Part shown: positions 1 through 9,125 of the stretch, piece after piece
How the letters are laid out: each line of letters begins with the position of its first letter
How positions within the stretch are numbered: the first letter of the stretch is position 1
Assembly: GCF_040813715.1 (NCBI RefSeq)
Contig: NZ_JBFOCH010000011.1
Length of the DNA stretch: 64,000 nt
Direction: 5' to 3' (one strand)
Source of the DNA: Mesorhizobium_K marinum
GTDB lineage: Bacteria; Pseudomonadota; Alphaproteobacteria; Rhizobiales; Rhizobiaceae
Notes under the pieces: generated by a model
Told to the model about the DNA's origin: nothing
The model's database searches: none
Seen by the model: only the letters and a program-made list of their open reading frames with translations
Translations under genes and position numbers: made by a program

Positions 1-366
1 CGCCGCGATCCAGAGCGGCGGCCTTGCTGCGAACGCGATCAAGAGACCGAGCACGATTGCCGATGCCGCAATGCCTGTTTCGACGGCCGGGACGGGTACG
101 CCGACAATGCCCAGAACCGCGCCAAACGCCATCACCAGCGGGAACACCACCGGCAGCAGCCACATCGCCGGTGCGCCAAGGAATGCGCCCCACAGGCCGA
201 CGGCAACCATCGCCAACACGTGATCCCAGCCGAGGATCGGGTGACTGAAACCGCTTAGGAAACCGCCGGCGACGCTCGTACCCGTATGCGCCAGCGCCAG
301 GGAGGGCAGAAGGGCGGCGCCCGCGAGAAGCAACGAAGCAAAAAGAACGCGAAAGAAATCCGGCAT
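1..366 (-). CDS. HupE/UreJ family membrane protein (3' end outside window)
   Basis: Only the first 122 codons are present; the C-terminus runs off the left edge. Reading begins at the ATG at 366. Residues 1-22 form a signal peptide ending in ALA before His-Thr-Gly. After it comes the family signature SHPILGWDHVLAM at about residues 38-50, with His and Asp residues thought to bind metal, followed by three hydrophobic segments. HupE/UreJ proteins are small inner-membrane proteins associated with nickel or cobalt uptake for hydrogenase or urease. No hydrogenase or urease gene is in view, so the metal is unknown. The family call is firm; the substrate is inference. Confidence 0.8.
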   Translation of the reverse strand, partial: MPDFFRVLFASLLLAGAALLPSLALAHTGTSVAGGFLSGFSHPILGWDHVLAMVAVGLWGAFLGAPAMWLLPVVFPLVMAFGAVLGIVGVPVPAVETGIAASAIVLGLLIAFAARPPLWIAA

Positions 367-540
367 CGAAGTTTCCCCGAAGCAGCGACCCAGTCCCCGC
401 AAGCAATGCGGCATGGCGCACCGGCAAACCTGCAGGAGATCGGCGTTCGTTACAACTCGAATGTCATGATTGCAGTGGCGCGATCGCGCCAGTCGCCCCA
501 GCGCCAAACGCCCGGCTTCGTCGCCGAAGCAACGACGCCC

Positions 541-978
541 CTAGAGCAATCCGAGTTCCGCCAGTTCCTGCCTCAGCTTCGGCGGCATCTCGGCAATGCC
601 GTCGCGGCCCTTGCCGAGATCGGCGGGCGCTTCCTTCTGCTGGAGATACCGCCAGCCCTGGAAGGCGCGGCGCGGCTGCCACTCGGTCCTGACCACCGCC
701 GGATCGAGAATGAGACGGCAGCGCGAGATGCCCTCGTCGTCGATGAACGGCCGAACCTCGAGCAGGCGCTGGCGGCACTGCACGCTGCCCTTGATGACCC
801 AGTAGAGCGAGCCGCCCTCGACGAGTTCGGCGGCGCGGGTCGGCACCATGCGCGTGGTGTGGAAATGCTCCACCGGTTCGCCGGCGCGGCGGCGCTGGTC
901 GAGCTTCATCGCGATCCACTCTTCCAGATCCTCGACGCTCTCGCAGCCGACGCACAGTTTGAGGAGGTTCAGGGCCAT
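541..978 (-). CDS. DUF1489 family protein
   Basis: This is a 145-residue soluble protein of a conserved alphaproteobacterial family with no assigned function. I start it at the ATG at 978, giving MALNLLKLCVGC, because family members begin this way. An in-frame ATG 12 codons upstream would add only an Arg-rich stretch unlike the family. Visible features are the N-terminal KLCVGCESVEDLEEW, a central THXTRMVP-like segment, and a Trp-containing YWVIKGSV strand. No signal peptide or membrane segment is seen. It stands alone between the HupE-like gene and the sulfatase, all on the minus strand, with 151 bp between it and the sulfatase stop. Confidence 0.85.
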   Translation of the reverse strand: MALNLLKLCVGCESVEDLEEWIAMKLDQRRRAGEPVEHFHTTRMVPTRAAELVEGGSLYWVIKGSVQCRQRLLEVRPFIDDEGISRCRLILDPAVVRTEWQPRRAFQGWRYLQQKEAPADLGKGRDGIAEMPPKLRQELAELGLL

Positions 979-1093
979 GCCCCGAAATTTAGCGACCGCG
1001 CGGCGGCGGTTCAATCGCCGGTCGCGTTATGCACAGGGGCAATGCGTGCCTGACACCGCTTCCGTTCCCGATTGCATCCGCGTGACATGCAGG

Positions 1094-1124
1094 AAGGGTG
1101 GGGAAGCCTGGCTGCCCCACCCTT
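1094..1124 (-). terminator. Hairpin downstream of the alkyl-sulfatase gene
   Basis: A perfect 10-bp inverted repeat (AAGGGTGGGG at 1094-1103 and CCCCACCCTT at 1115-1124) with an 11-nt loop lies 5 bp past the sulfatase stop. There is no clear U tract on the minus strand, so it may be a terminator or a 3' stabilising hairpin. Confidence 0.5.
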
Positions 1125-1129
1125 CGTCG

Positions 1130-3348
1130 TTATCGTGAAGCCAGGTCGATCGGTTCCTTGGAGAAATCGAAGAACGACGCGAACAGTTCAAGGCCGGCAA
1201 GATCGCCATTGGCCGAGGCGGTTCCGGCCGCGATCGCATCCTTGATCGCCGACTTGCCGAGCACGAAATCGTAGACCACGCTGCTCGGCAGGCTTACGAC
1301 CAGGTCCGCATTGTCGGGGATCTCTTCATAGAATGCGGCAATGCCGTTGCGTACGTGGAAACCATAACCTTCCTCACGGTCGGTTATGTTGAAGCCGATC
1401 TTGAAATCCGCTCCGGTCGCCTTTGCGGCATCGATCTTCACCCTCAGATTCTCGAGGATCGTCCCGACGGAGAACTGCTGGATGATGACCGGATTGGCGA
1501 AGTCGAACGCGCCGGACCTGTCGAGGCTTCCGTCCAGCTCGGCGGCGCCGCTGATCGCGAAACCGCGCCAATAGATGTTTGCCTGGTCGTAGCCCCAGGC
1601 CCGCATCGCCTCGGCTTTCAAGAGCCTTGCTTCCTTGTCCCCGGGGTTGGCCCGGATCGCCTGCGTCATGATCTCCATGGCCCAGCCGTAGTCCTTCGCC
1701 TTGATGGCCGTGCGCGCCAGTTCCTTGACGCTGTCGGCGCCGCCCATGGCCGAGACATACAGCCTGGCCTTTCGCTCGACGGAAGGCGTCGCCAGTTGCG
1801 TGGCATCGCCCGAGAACCATCCGAGATAGCCGTTGTAGACGTTTCGAACGACATGCGCGACGCTGCCATAGAACTCCTGCAGCCAGGGGTCTTTCCTGAG
1901 ATTTTCAGGCAGTTCGATCAGGTCCACCAGTTCTTCGGGCGTCGCGCCCTTGTTGATCTGGCGGATCGACTGGTCGTGCACATACTGAATCGCATCGCGA
2001 TAGTTCTGGATGCGCTCGACGATGAACGCGTTGCCGACCCAGGCGCGCATGTGCGAATGCGTATAGGCGTCGCTCTCGCGGGNGGCGTCGCGCCCTTGTT
2101 TATCTGGCGGATCGACTGGTCGTGCACATACTGAATCGCATCGCGATAGTTTTGGATGCGCTCGACGATGAACGCGTTGCCGACCCAGGCGCGCATGTGC
2201 GAATGCGTATAGGCGTCGCTCTCGCGGGCGTAGGCGAGCAGCCGGTCCACGCCCTTGTACCACTTGACGAGGTCGCGATACTTCGTACCCCGTAGCGTGT
2301 AGAGATTTGGAAACGACTCGCCCTGGATCGTCTCGGATCCATGCACGAGACGCAGGTCCGGGAAGTAGACGTCGATCTCGTCCTCGGCATCGCCGTAGGC
2401 TTCGAACAGCACCATNCGGTCCACGCCCTTGTACCACTTGACGAGGTCGCGATACTTCGTACCCCGTAGCGTGTACAGATTTGGAAACGACTCGCCCTGG
2501 ATCGTCTCGGATCCATGCACGAGACGCAGGTCCGGGAAGTAGACGTCGATCTCGTCCTCGGCATCGCCGTAGGCTTCGAACATCACCATCTTCACGCCGG
2601 AAACGCCGACCTCCAGCTTGTCGGTGACCAGGTCCGTCGGCCTCAGGAAGGAGATTTCGCCGCCGCTGAATGTCGGGCCAAGCCCGCCATGGACAAGTCC
2701 CTGCGCGTTCTGGCCGATATAGCTCGCACCGCCGTAGGCGGTACGCTCGGTCAGGATTTCGCCGACGACGCTGGCGTCGTTGGCCAGATAGTCCATGAAT
2801 TCGTGATGGGCGAAAATCCGGACCTTGCCGCTGTCGACATCCTCCTGTTTTACGCCAAGGCCGGCAATACCGAACGCATGGTCGGGATGGCGGTGGCTGT
2901 AGACGACCCCCGTGACCGGAAGCTTCACGCCCGTGGCTTCGCGAAACGCCTCCATCAGGTGCCTGGCCGGCTCGTCGCCTTCGCCGGGGTCCACGACGAT
3001 GAGGCCGCTTTCTCCGACGACGATCAGCGTCGCCGTCAGCTGCCAGCCTGACATGAGGAACGCCCTGTCCTTGACCGGCTCGTAGATGGTCTTGGCCATC
3101 TGGTTGGCGAAGCTCGTCATGCGGGGGTTGATGGTCTTGGAAGCCTCGGTGACGGCGAGATTGTCGAACTGCTTCCGAATGGGGGCCAGCGACTTCAGAA
3201 TTTGAGGGTCGGCATAGGGCTCGACATCCATCGGAATGTTCTTGGTGATCGTTTCGGGCGTCAGCAATGCGGGGTCGAAAGCCGATGCATCGCTCGCCAT
3301 TGCCGCCAGGACCAGACAACCTGAAATACAGGTCAGTGAAAATCGCAT
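1130..3348 (-). CDS. Secreted alkyl/aryl sulfatase, metallo-beta-lactamase fold (SdsA1/YjcS type), split by two assembly joins
   Basis: The enzyme hydrolyses sulfate esters such as alkyl sulfates, releasing sulfate and an alcohol. The start is the ATG at 3348 with GGAGG about 7 bases before it. Residues 1-23 look like a signal peptide ending in ASA. The metal motif is SHRHPDH at roughly residue 150, and the second half carries the helical dimerisation region and the C-terminal SCP2-like domain expected for this family. Single N bases at 2083 and 2416 are contig joins: 2084-2228 repeats 1938-2082 and 2417-2589 repeats 2243-2415, each with a few substitutions. Removing the overlaps gives 1899 bp, or 632 residues, a normal length. 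The gene is therefore probably intact in the cell. The divergent AraC gene is its likely regulator. Confidence 0.85.
2083..2083. other. Assembly join (single N) with overlapping contig ends
   Basis: The 145 bases after the N repeat those ending at 2082, with differences such as GTTTATC against GTTGATC. It is a scaffolding artefact, not a duplication. Confidence 0.85.
2416..2416. other. Assembly join (single N) with overlapping contig ends
   Basis: The 173 bases at 2417-2589 repeat 2243-2415 with isolated substitutions (for example GTGTACAG against GTGTAGAG). Confidence 0.85.
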
Positions 3349-3557
3349 GGAACGTCCTCCTTGTTCCCGAAAAGTGTTTGTGCCGTGCTTGCCAAGCCGA
3401 CACCGTTGTCGACAGTCCAAGGCAAATATTCCCGGTCGCGCAGGCACGTCGCGGACGTGGCGCCGGAAGCGATTGCAGGAAACTGATCTTGGAGAACTTA
3501 TATGGCCTTCTGCGGCCGCACTACGTAATATCCGACACTTCGGACCGAGGTATTCCG

Positions 3558-4538
3558 ATGGAGACGGGTGGAGCGATCAAGACGGAAGCCGGTGACTTTT
3601 CGACGAACGATCCGGTCCTCTACGAGGCCGCGATACGGCCGTGGGAACTCAACGTGGATCTGCGTCGGTCCGGACTCTTCGAGTGCTCGATCGAATACCT
3701 GAAGTTCGACGGGATCGCGATCTACAGGGACCGGTACCGCCACGACATGCGGCTGCAGGGCATGACGCCGCCCCATACGCTGACGATCGCCGTCCCGATC
3801 AGCGGGGTGACCGATGAATCGGCGTTCTGGGGCAGGTCGGTCGACCCGCGATGCGTCTATTCGACCTTTCACAACGAGATCGACAGCGTCACTGCGCAAA
3901 ACTACGACCAGTTCATCTTGCTGATCGATACCGAAGCTCGGCAGGAGCTTGCAGGAATCGTCGACTGGTTCAGCAGCGCCAAGCCTTCGGTTTCCCGCAA
4001 TCTTCAGTCCCTCAGGGCCGCCGCGTCATTCTTCAGGCTGCTCCTGAAACTGTCGCGCGACCCCAAGGTCGTCGGCGATGCGGCAATCGCCGACAGGCTC
4101 CGAAGCGACCTGATTTTCGCGCTGACCCAGGCATTGTTCCAGCAGCCAAACGCGACCAGCACGGTGATCGGCAAGCGCGAAAGCCGGGCCATTGCCGACA
4201 TGTACGACTGGATCATGTCGACGGGGGATCTGGTGGTCACCGTCGGTCAGTTGTGCGCCAACGCCGGGATCCACGAACGAACCCTGGAGCGGGCGGTCCG
4301 CGCCAAGTTCGACTGCACGGTGCAGGACCTGCTTCGCCGAATGCGGATTCACGAGGCAAGACGCCGGCTGCTCTATGCCGATCGAACGGAAACGAGCGTC
4401 ACGGAAGCCTCCTACGACCTGGGATTCTACGATGGCGGACGCTTTGCGCGTGACTACAAGCGCATGTTCGGCGAACTGCCCTATCAGACCCTGAAAGGCC
4501 CGCCGGTCAGGAAGATCGAGCCGCTGCTGCTTCTTTGA
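3558..4538 (+). CDS. AraC family transcriptional regulator
   Basis: This 326-residue DNA-binding protein is divergent from the alkyl sulfatase, 209 bp apart, and is probably its activator. The start at 3558 follows a CGAGG ribosome site; upstream in-frame starts would run into the sulfatase gene. The N-terminal 200 residues resemble the AraC-binding-like domain found in NahR/FeaR-type regulators. The last 110 residues hold the two helix-turn-helix units, with LCANAGIHERTLERAV and the conserved second-helix segment SYDLGFYDGGRFARDYKRMFG ahead of a P-Y-Q-T segment. The effector is unknown. The regulatory link is inferred from position only. Confidence 0.85.
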   Translation: METGGAIKTEAGDFSTNDPVLYEAAIRPWELNVDLRRSGLFECSIEYLKFDGIAIYRDRYRHDMRLQGMTPPHTLTIAVPISGVTDESAFWGRSVDPRCVYSTFHNEIDSVTAQNYDQFILLIDTEARQELAGIVDWFSSAKPSVSRNLQSLRAAASFFRLLLKLSRDPKVVGDAAIADRLRSDLIFALTQALFQQPNATSTVIGKRESRAIADMYDWIMSTGDLVVTVGQLCANAGIHERTLERAVRAKFDCTVQDLLRRMRIHEARRRLLYADRTETSVTEASYDLGFYDGGRFARDYKRMFGELPYQTLKGPPVRKIEPLLLL

Positions 4539-4664
4539 ATCAGCTTCGCATGTACACGGTTCGCATTTGTACACAGGCCACGCTTGCACATGGCCATCGA
4601 CGCCATCCCGTCGCGATTGACTTGCCCACGCGCACGGCTACCTTCGCGCGACCGAGGGGGGAGC

Positions 4665-6860
4665 ATGGCGTTGGAATTGAAGGCGCAGCGCGGCAATGCG
4701 TGGCTGCCGGCCGCGCTGATCGGCGTGATCGCGGGCGTCGACAACATCGCCGCTGCGCTGGCAATCGCATCCCTGCTGTTTGCCGGCCCGCTGTCGTCGG
4801 GGCTGGGGCTCGGCGTCGGTGTCGTCCTCGTCGGCGGCGCCGTCCTCGCGCTGGTCGTCGCACTGAGAAGCACGCTGCCGAATTCGGTGGCGCTGGTCCA
4901 GGAAACGCCGGTCGCAATTCTTGCGGCAGCCATCGTCACCGCAACCGCCACCCTGGAAGGACCGACCGAGGCAAGGGTCGCAACCGCGGTCGCGATCCTC
5001 GGTGTTTCCAGCCTTGCCACCGGAGCGCTGTTCTGGGTCACCGGCCGCCTCGGTCTCGGGGGACTTGTCCGCTTCCTCCCCTACCCCGTCGTCGCGGGAT
5101 TTCTCGCCGGGTCGGGCTGGCTGCTCGTCGACGGCTCCATGGTCATGCTCACCGGCCACGGCATCGGACCCGCCTTCTTCGACATCGCGCGCCAGACATC
5201 CGTGCTGATGCTGATCGGCCCGGCCGTCCTGTTTGCGCTTGCCCTGCACCTCGCGCTCGGCCGCTTCAGCCATCCCGCGACGGTGCCGGTCGTCATGCTC
5301 GTCGGCGGCCTCGCCTTCTTCGGTGCCATCGCGGCTGCCGGGCTGGGCGTCGAGGACGCCCGCGCGCTGGGCTACCTGCCGAAACTGACCGCGCATGGCG
5401 GCGTCGAGCTTCCGACCGTCCAGATGCTCTGGACCGTCGACTGGCACGCGGTGCTGTCGGCCGGCCCGACCATCCTGTCCATCGCGGCACTCAGCATGAT
5501 CGGGCTGCTGCTCAACATCAGCGGTCTCGAACTCGCGGTCGGGCGCGATATCGAGGTCAATGCCGAGTTGCGCTCGACCGGCCTCGCCAACGTCCTGTCC
5601 GGCGCGATAGGCGGCCCCTCCGGCTATGTCGGCCTCACCATGACGGTGCTGGCGCAGAAGACCGGCGTCCACGGCCGCGGCGCCGGCGTTGCCACCGCGC
5701 TCGCCATGCTTCTCGGGCTTGCCGCGGCGGGCGGCCTCATCTTCCAGGTTCCGGTTTTCCTCACCGCCGGCTTCGTTCTGTTCCTCGGCGTCGGCCTGCT
5801 CCTGGAATGGCTGGTCGCGACCCGCCGCGAACTGCCGCTGGTCGAGTGGCTGATCGTCGTGCTCATCATGCTGGCGATCGCCGTCGTCGGCTTCCTGGAG
5901 GGACTGGCCGTCGGCCTGCTGGTGTCGATCGCGGTCTTCGTCTTCAACTATTCGCGCCTGCCGGTCGTCCGGCTCAACACCAGCGGCGTCGAGCACCGAA
6001 GCTCGGTCGACCGCTCGTCCTCCGCATCGCGCCTGCTCAGCCGCCATGGCGACGCCATCGAGATCGTGCAGTTGCAGGGCTACCTTTTCTTCGGTTCCGC
6101 CGACCGCATGGTCAACTACATCCGGCGTCGCCTGCGGGCGCCCAACCGGGCTCCCTTGCGTTTTCTCATCCTCGATTTCCGCCATGTCAGCGGTCTCGAC
6201 TCCGCCGCGACCAGCGGCTTCCTCAAGATCGCGCGGATGAGCGAGGATCATAGGGTCAAGGTCTTCCTCACGCATGTGTCCGACGAGGTCGAGAAGACGC
6301 TCGGGCTTGCCGGCATCAAGTTCGGCGGCCAGGGAGCGATGACGCTCGAGGTCGATATCGATCACGCGCTCGAGCACGCCGAGGAAGCGATCCTTCAGGA
6401 GCAGCCGGAGCATGGCGTCCACGCAGGACTCCTCAGCCACCTGACGGCGATCGCCGGCCCTCACCACCGCATGGGCGATCTCCTCGACCACATGACGCGC
6501 GTGCCGGTCGAGGTCGGCGACCTCGTCATCAGGGCCGGCGAGACGGCGGACGACGTGTTCTTCATCGCCAGCGGCCGCGTGCGCGTCCAGGTCACGCTGC
6601 CCAACGGAAGGAAGCTGCGGCTTCGGACCATGACGGACGGCGCATTCGTCGGCGAAATCGCGCTCTACCTCGGGCAGGAACGGACGGCTGACGTGATCGT
6701 CGAGACGCCCTCGGAGATCTTCAGGCTGAGCGCCGCCGACCTCAGCCGCCTGGAGCGCGACGATCCCGAGGTCGCCTTCCTCGCCCACCGCCTGCTGGCG
6801 ATCAACCTGTCCGAGAAGCTCAGCGTCGCCAACCAGGCCATCAAGCGCACCGAGCGCTGA
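4665..6860 (+). CDS. SulP family anion transporter with STAS and cyclic-nucleotide-binding domains
   Basis: The 731-residue inner-membrane protein has three parts. Residues 1 to about 430 form some ten to twelve hydrophobic helices of the SulP type, starting with LPAALIGVIAGVDNIAAAL. Residues about 450-590 form a STAS domain, with the core FLILDFRHVSGLDSAAT. Residues about 600-720 form a cNMP-binding domain, visible in VIRAGETADDVFFIASGRV and the phosphate-binding-cassette-like GAFVGEIALYLGQERTADV. The ATG at 4665 follows a strong GGGGGGAG site. SulP proteins carry sulfate, bicarbonate or dicarboxylates; the substrate cannot be read here. The added cNMP domain suggests gating by a cyclic nucleotide, which is inference. 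Confidence 0.85.
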   Translation: MALELKAQRGNAWLPAALIGVIAGVDNIAAALAIASLLFAGPLSSGLGLGVGVVLVGGAVLALVVALRSTLPNSVALVQETPVAILAAAIVTATATLEGPTEARVATAVAILGVSSLATGALFWVTGRLGLGGLVRFLPYPVVAGFLAGSGWLLVDGSMVMLTGHGIGPAFFDIARQTSVLMLIGPAVLFALALHLALGRFSHPATVPVVMLVGGLAFFGAIAAAGLGVEDARALGYLPKLTAHGGVELPTVQMLWTVDWHAVLSAGPTILSIAALSMIGLLLNISGLELAVGRDIEVNAELRSTGLANVLSGAIGGPSGYVGLTMTVLAQKTGVHGRGAGVATALAMLLGLAAAGGLIFQVPVFLTAGFVLFLGVGLLLEWLVATRRELPLVEWLIVVLIMLAIAVVGFLEGLAVGLLVSIAVFVFNYSRLPVVRLNTSGVEHRSSVDRSSSASRLLSRHGDAIEIVQLQGYLFFGSADRMVNYIRRRLRAPNRAPLRFLILDFRHVSGLDSAATSGFLKIARMSEDHRVKVFLTHVSDEVEKTLGLAGIKFGGQGAMTLEVDIDHALEHAEEAILQEQPEHGVHAGLLSHLTAIAGPHHRMGDLLDHMTRVPVEVGDLVIRAGETADDVFFIASGRVRVQVTLPNGRKLRLRTMTDGAFVGEIALYLGQERTADVIVETPSEIFRLSAADLSRLERDDPEVAFLAHRLLAINLSEKLSVANQAIKRTER

Positions 6861-6897
6861 CGCGGCCTCGCCGCGGAGCGTCGCCGACTGGGGCCTT

Positions 6898-8298
6898 TCA
6901 GCACTCCACCACGTTGACGGCGAGCCCGCCGAGGCTGGTCTCCTTGTATTTCTCGCTCATGTCGAGGCCGGTCTGGCGCATCGTCTCGATCGCGGCGTCG
7001 AGCGGCACGAAGTGGCTGCCGTCGCCCTTGATGGCGAGCGACGCCGCCGTCACCGCCTTCACGGCCCCGAGCGCGTTGCGCTCGATGCAGGGCACCTGCA
7101 CCAGCCCGCCGACCGGATCGCAGGTCATGCCGAGGTGATGTTCGAGCGCGATCTCGGCGGCATTCTCGACCTGGGCCGCGGAGCCGCCCATCACGGCGCA
7201 CAACCCGGCCGCCGCCATCGCCGACGCCGAGCCGACCTCGCCCTGGCAGCCGACCTCGGCGCCGGAGATCGAGGCGTTGGTCTTGATGATGCCGCCCACG
7301 GCCGCCGCCGTCAGCAGGAAGTCGCGGATGCTCGCCTGGTCGGCTTCCGGATGGAAATGCAGCCAGTAGCGCAGGACCGCAGGCAGCGTGCCGGCGGCGC
7401 CGTTGGTCGGCGCGGTCACCACGCGTCCACCCGCCGCGTTCTCCTCGTTGACCGCCATCGCGTAGATCGACAGCCAGTCGTTGGCGAGCAGCGGGTTCGG
7501 CCGGTTGGTACGCCAGTCCTCGTTCAGCCGGTCATGCAACGCCTTGGCGCGCCGGCGCACCTTCAGCCCGCCCGGCATGACGCCTTCCTGCGACAGGCCG
7601 CGCTCGATGCAGCCGAGCATCGCCGCCCAGATCGCATCGAGGCCGGCGTCGAGTTCGGCGCGCGGCATGTGCGCTTCCTCGTTGGCGCGCTTCATCTCGG
7701 CGACGGTGAGCCCGCTCTTGCTCGCCATCGACAGCATCTCGACGGCGTTCTTGAAGGGATAGGGCACGCGCTTGCCGGACTTGTCCGGCCCCTTCGCCTT
7801 CAGCCGCTGCAACTCCTCGTCAGACACCACGAAGCCGCCGCCGATCGAATAGTAGATGCGCTTGAGAAGCAGGCGGCCGTCGGCGTCGAGGGCGAGGAAG
7901 GCCATGCCGTTGGCGTGGCCGGTGAGCGGCGTCTTGCGGTCGAGGACGAGGTCTTCGGCGGGGTCGAAACGGTAGGCGGGATGCCCCGGCGGCGAGACCC
8001 GCCTGGCCGCCGTGATCGAGGCGATCGTCGCATCCGTCTTGTCGGGGTCGACCGTCTGCGGCGTCTCGCCGGCCAGGCCGAGGATCACCGCGCGGTCGGT
8101 TCCGTGGCCGACGCCGGTGTAGGCGAGCGATCCGTGCAGGCTGACTGCGATGCGGTCCACGCTGACGCCCGCCGGGCGCGGCCAGTCGCCCGACCTGATC
8201 TCGTCGAGAAAGCGCGCCGCGGCCGTCATCGGCCCCATCGTGTGCGAGCTCGACGGGCCGATGCCTATCTTGAACAGGTCGAATACCGAAAGGAACAA
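6898..8298 (-). CDS. sdaA: L-serine ammonia-lyase, single-chain [4Fe-4S] type
   Basis: Converts L-serine to pyruvate and ammonia in the cytoplasm. The 466-residue protein has the N-terminal beta domain (DLFKIGIGPSSSHTMGPMT, residues 7-25) and the C-terminal alpha domain with the iron-sulfur cysteines. These lie in SGAEVGCQGEVGSASAMAAA, then TCDPVGG and VPCIERN. The start is TTG at 8298: AGGAG lies 7 bases upstream and no ATG or GTG fits the family N-terminus better. It stands alone, convergent with the SulP gene 37 bp away. Confidence 0.95.
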   Translation of the reverse strand: MFLSVFDLFKIGIGPSSSHTMGPMTAAARFLDEIRSGDWPRPAGVSVDRIAVSLHGSLAYTGVGHGTDRAVILGLAGETPQTVDPDKTDATIASITAARRVSPPGHPAYRFDPAEDLVLDRKTPLTGHANGMAFLALDADGRLLLKRIYYSIGGGFVVSDEELQRLKAKGPDKSGKRVPYPFKNAVEMLSMASKSGLTVAEMKRANEEAHMPRAELDAGLDAIWAAMLGCIERGLSQEGVMPGGLKVRRRAKALHDRLNEDWRTNRPNPLLANDWLSIYAMAVNEENAAGGRVVTAPTNGAAGTLPAVLRYWLHFHPEADQASIRDFLLTAAAVGGIIKTNASISGAEVGCQGEVGSASAMAAAGLCAVMGGSAAQVENAAEIALEHHLGMTCDPVGGLVQVPCIERNALGAVKAVTAASLAIKGDGSHFVPLDAAIETMRQTGLDMSEKYKETSLGGLAVNVVEC

Positions 8299-8441
8299 GT
8301 CGTGGCTCCTGGTTGACGACGTTTGCCGGAGGGTGCGGCGCTTTGCCGGCCAAGCGCTTGGTTTTGGCCGACGTCGGGTGATCCGCCGGCGACATTGCCG
8401 TATAGAGTAGCGAGCGCAATGACAATGATCGGGCGTTTCGA

Positions 8442-9125
8442 ATGCTGCTTTCCTTCGCCGACCTCGCCGCGCTGGCCTTCTTCCTGGCCGTCTGGACAGG
8501 CCATTCGCTGGCGACCGAAGGCAGGTTCTTCAGCCGCGTCTCGCTCTCCACCGCCATGAACCGGCAGCGCGAGGCATGGATGCGCACCATGGCCCGCCGC
8601 GAACTGCGCATGATCGACACCTCGATAATGCAGGGCCTCCAGCAGGGCACTGCCTTCTTCGGGTCGAGCGCGCTGATCGCCATCGGCGGCTGCTTCGCGC
8701 TTCTGGGATCGAGCGACCAGGTGCTGAACGTGCTCGGCGACCTGCCGCTCTCGCAAGCCGCCTCGCGCCCGCTCTTCGAGGTGAAGGTGATCGGGCTCGC
8801 CCTGATCCTGGCCTACTCCTTCTTCAAGTTCGGCTGGTCCTACAGGCTGTTCAACTATTGCTCGATCCTGATCGGCGCGGTGCCCCTGCGCGACGATCCC
8901 GGCGCGTCCCGCGAAATCGATATTGCCGTCGAGAGGGCGGCGCGCATGAACGTGCTCGCCGGCAAGCATTTCAACGCCGGCATGCGCGGCATCTTCTTCT
9001 CGATCGGCTACCTCGGCTGGTTCCTGGGGCCTGTCGTGTTCGCGGTGACGACGCTGCTGATCCTCGCCGTCCTCGTGCGCCGCCAGTTCTTCTCGCAGGC
9101 GCGGCGGTCGGTGGTTGACGCCTAG
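8442..9125 (+). CDS. DUF599 family membrane protein
   Basis: This 227-residue protein has four hydrophobic helices: residues 4-20, about 68-88, about 112-130 and about 185-210. The conserved loop AMNRQREAWMRTMARRELRM and the motif SYRLFNYCSILIGAVP mark DUF599. The function of the family is unknown. Its stop codon overlaps that of the convergent YdcF-like gene by four bases (CTAG at 9122-9125), so each TAG is read from the same palindrome. Confidence 0.85.
   Translation: MLLSFADLAALAFFLAVWTGHSLATEGRFFSRVSLSTAMNRQREAWMRTMARRELRMIDTSIMQGLQQGTAFFGSSALIAIGGCFALLGSSDQVLNVLGDLPLSQAASRPLFEVKVIGLALILAYSFFKFGWSYRLFNYCSILIGAVPLRDDPGASREIDIAVERAARMNVLAGKHFNAGMRGIFFSIGYLGWFLGPVVFAVTTLLILAVLVRRQFFSQARRSVVDA

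Noticed and set aside
1918..3447. Tandem duplication inside the alkyl-sulfatase gene
   Set aside because: The repeats flank single N bases, and removing them gives an in-frame protein of normal size. It is a contig overlap.
4535..6253. Long plus-strand and antisense ORFs overlapping the SulP gene
   Set aside because: Arg/Pro-rich translations in other frames of a GC-rich coding region; only the frame with membrane helices and STAS/cNMP motifs is real. The same holds for similar overlaps of topA, valS, dnaE and gatA.
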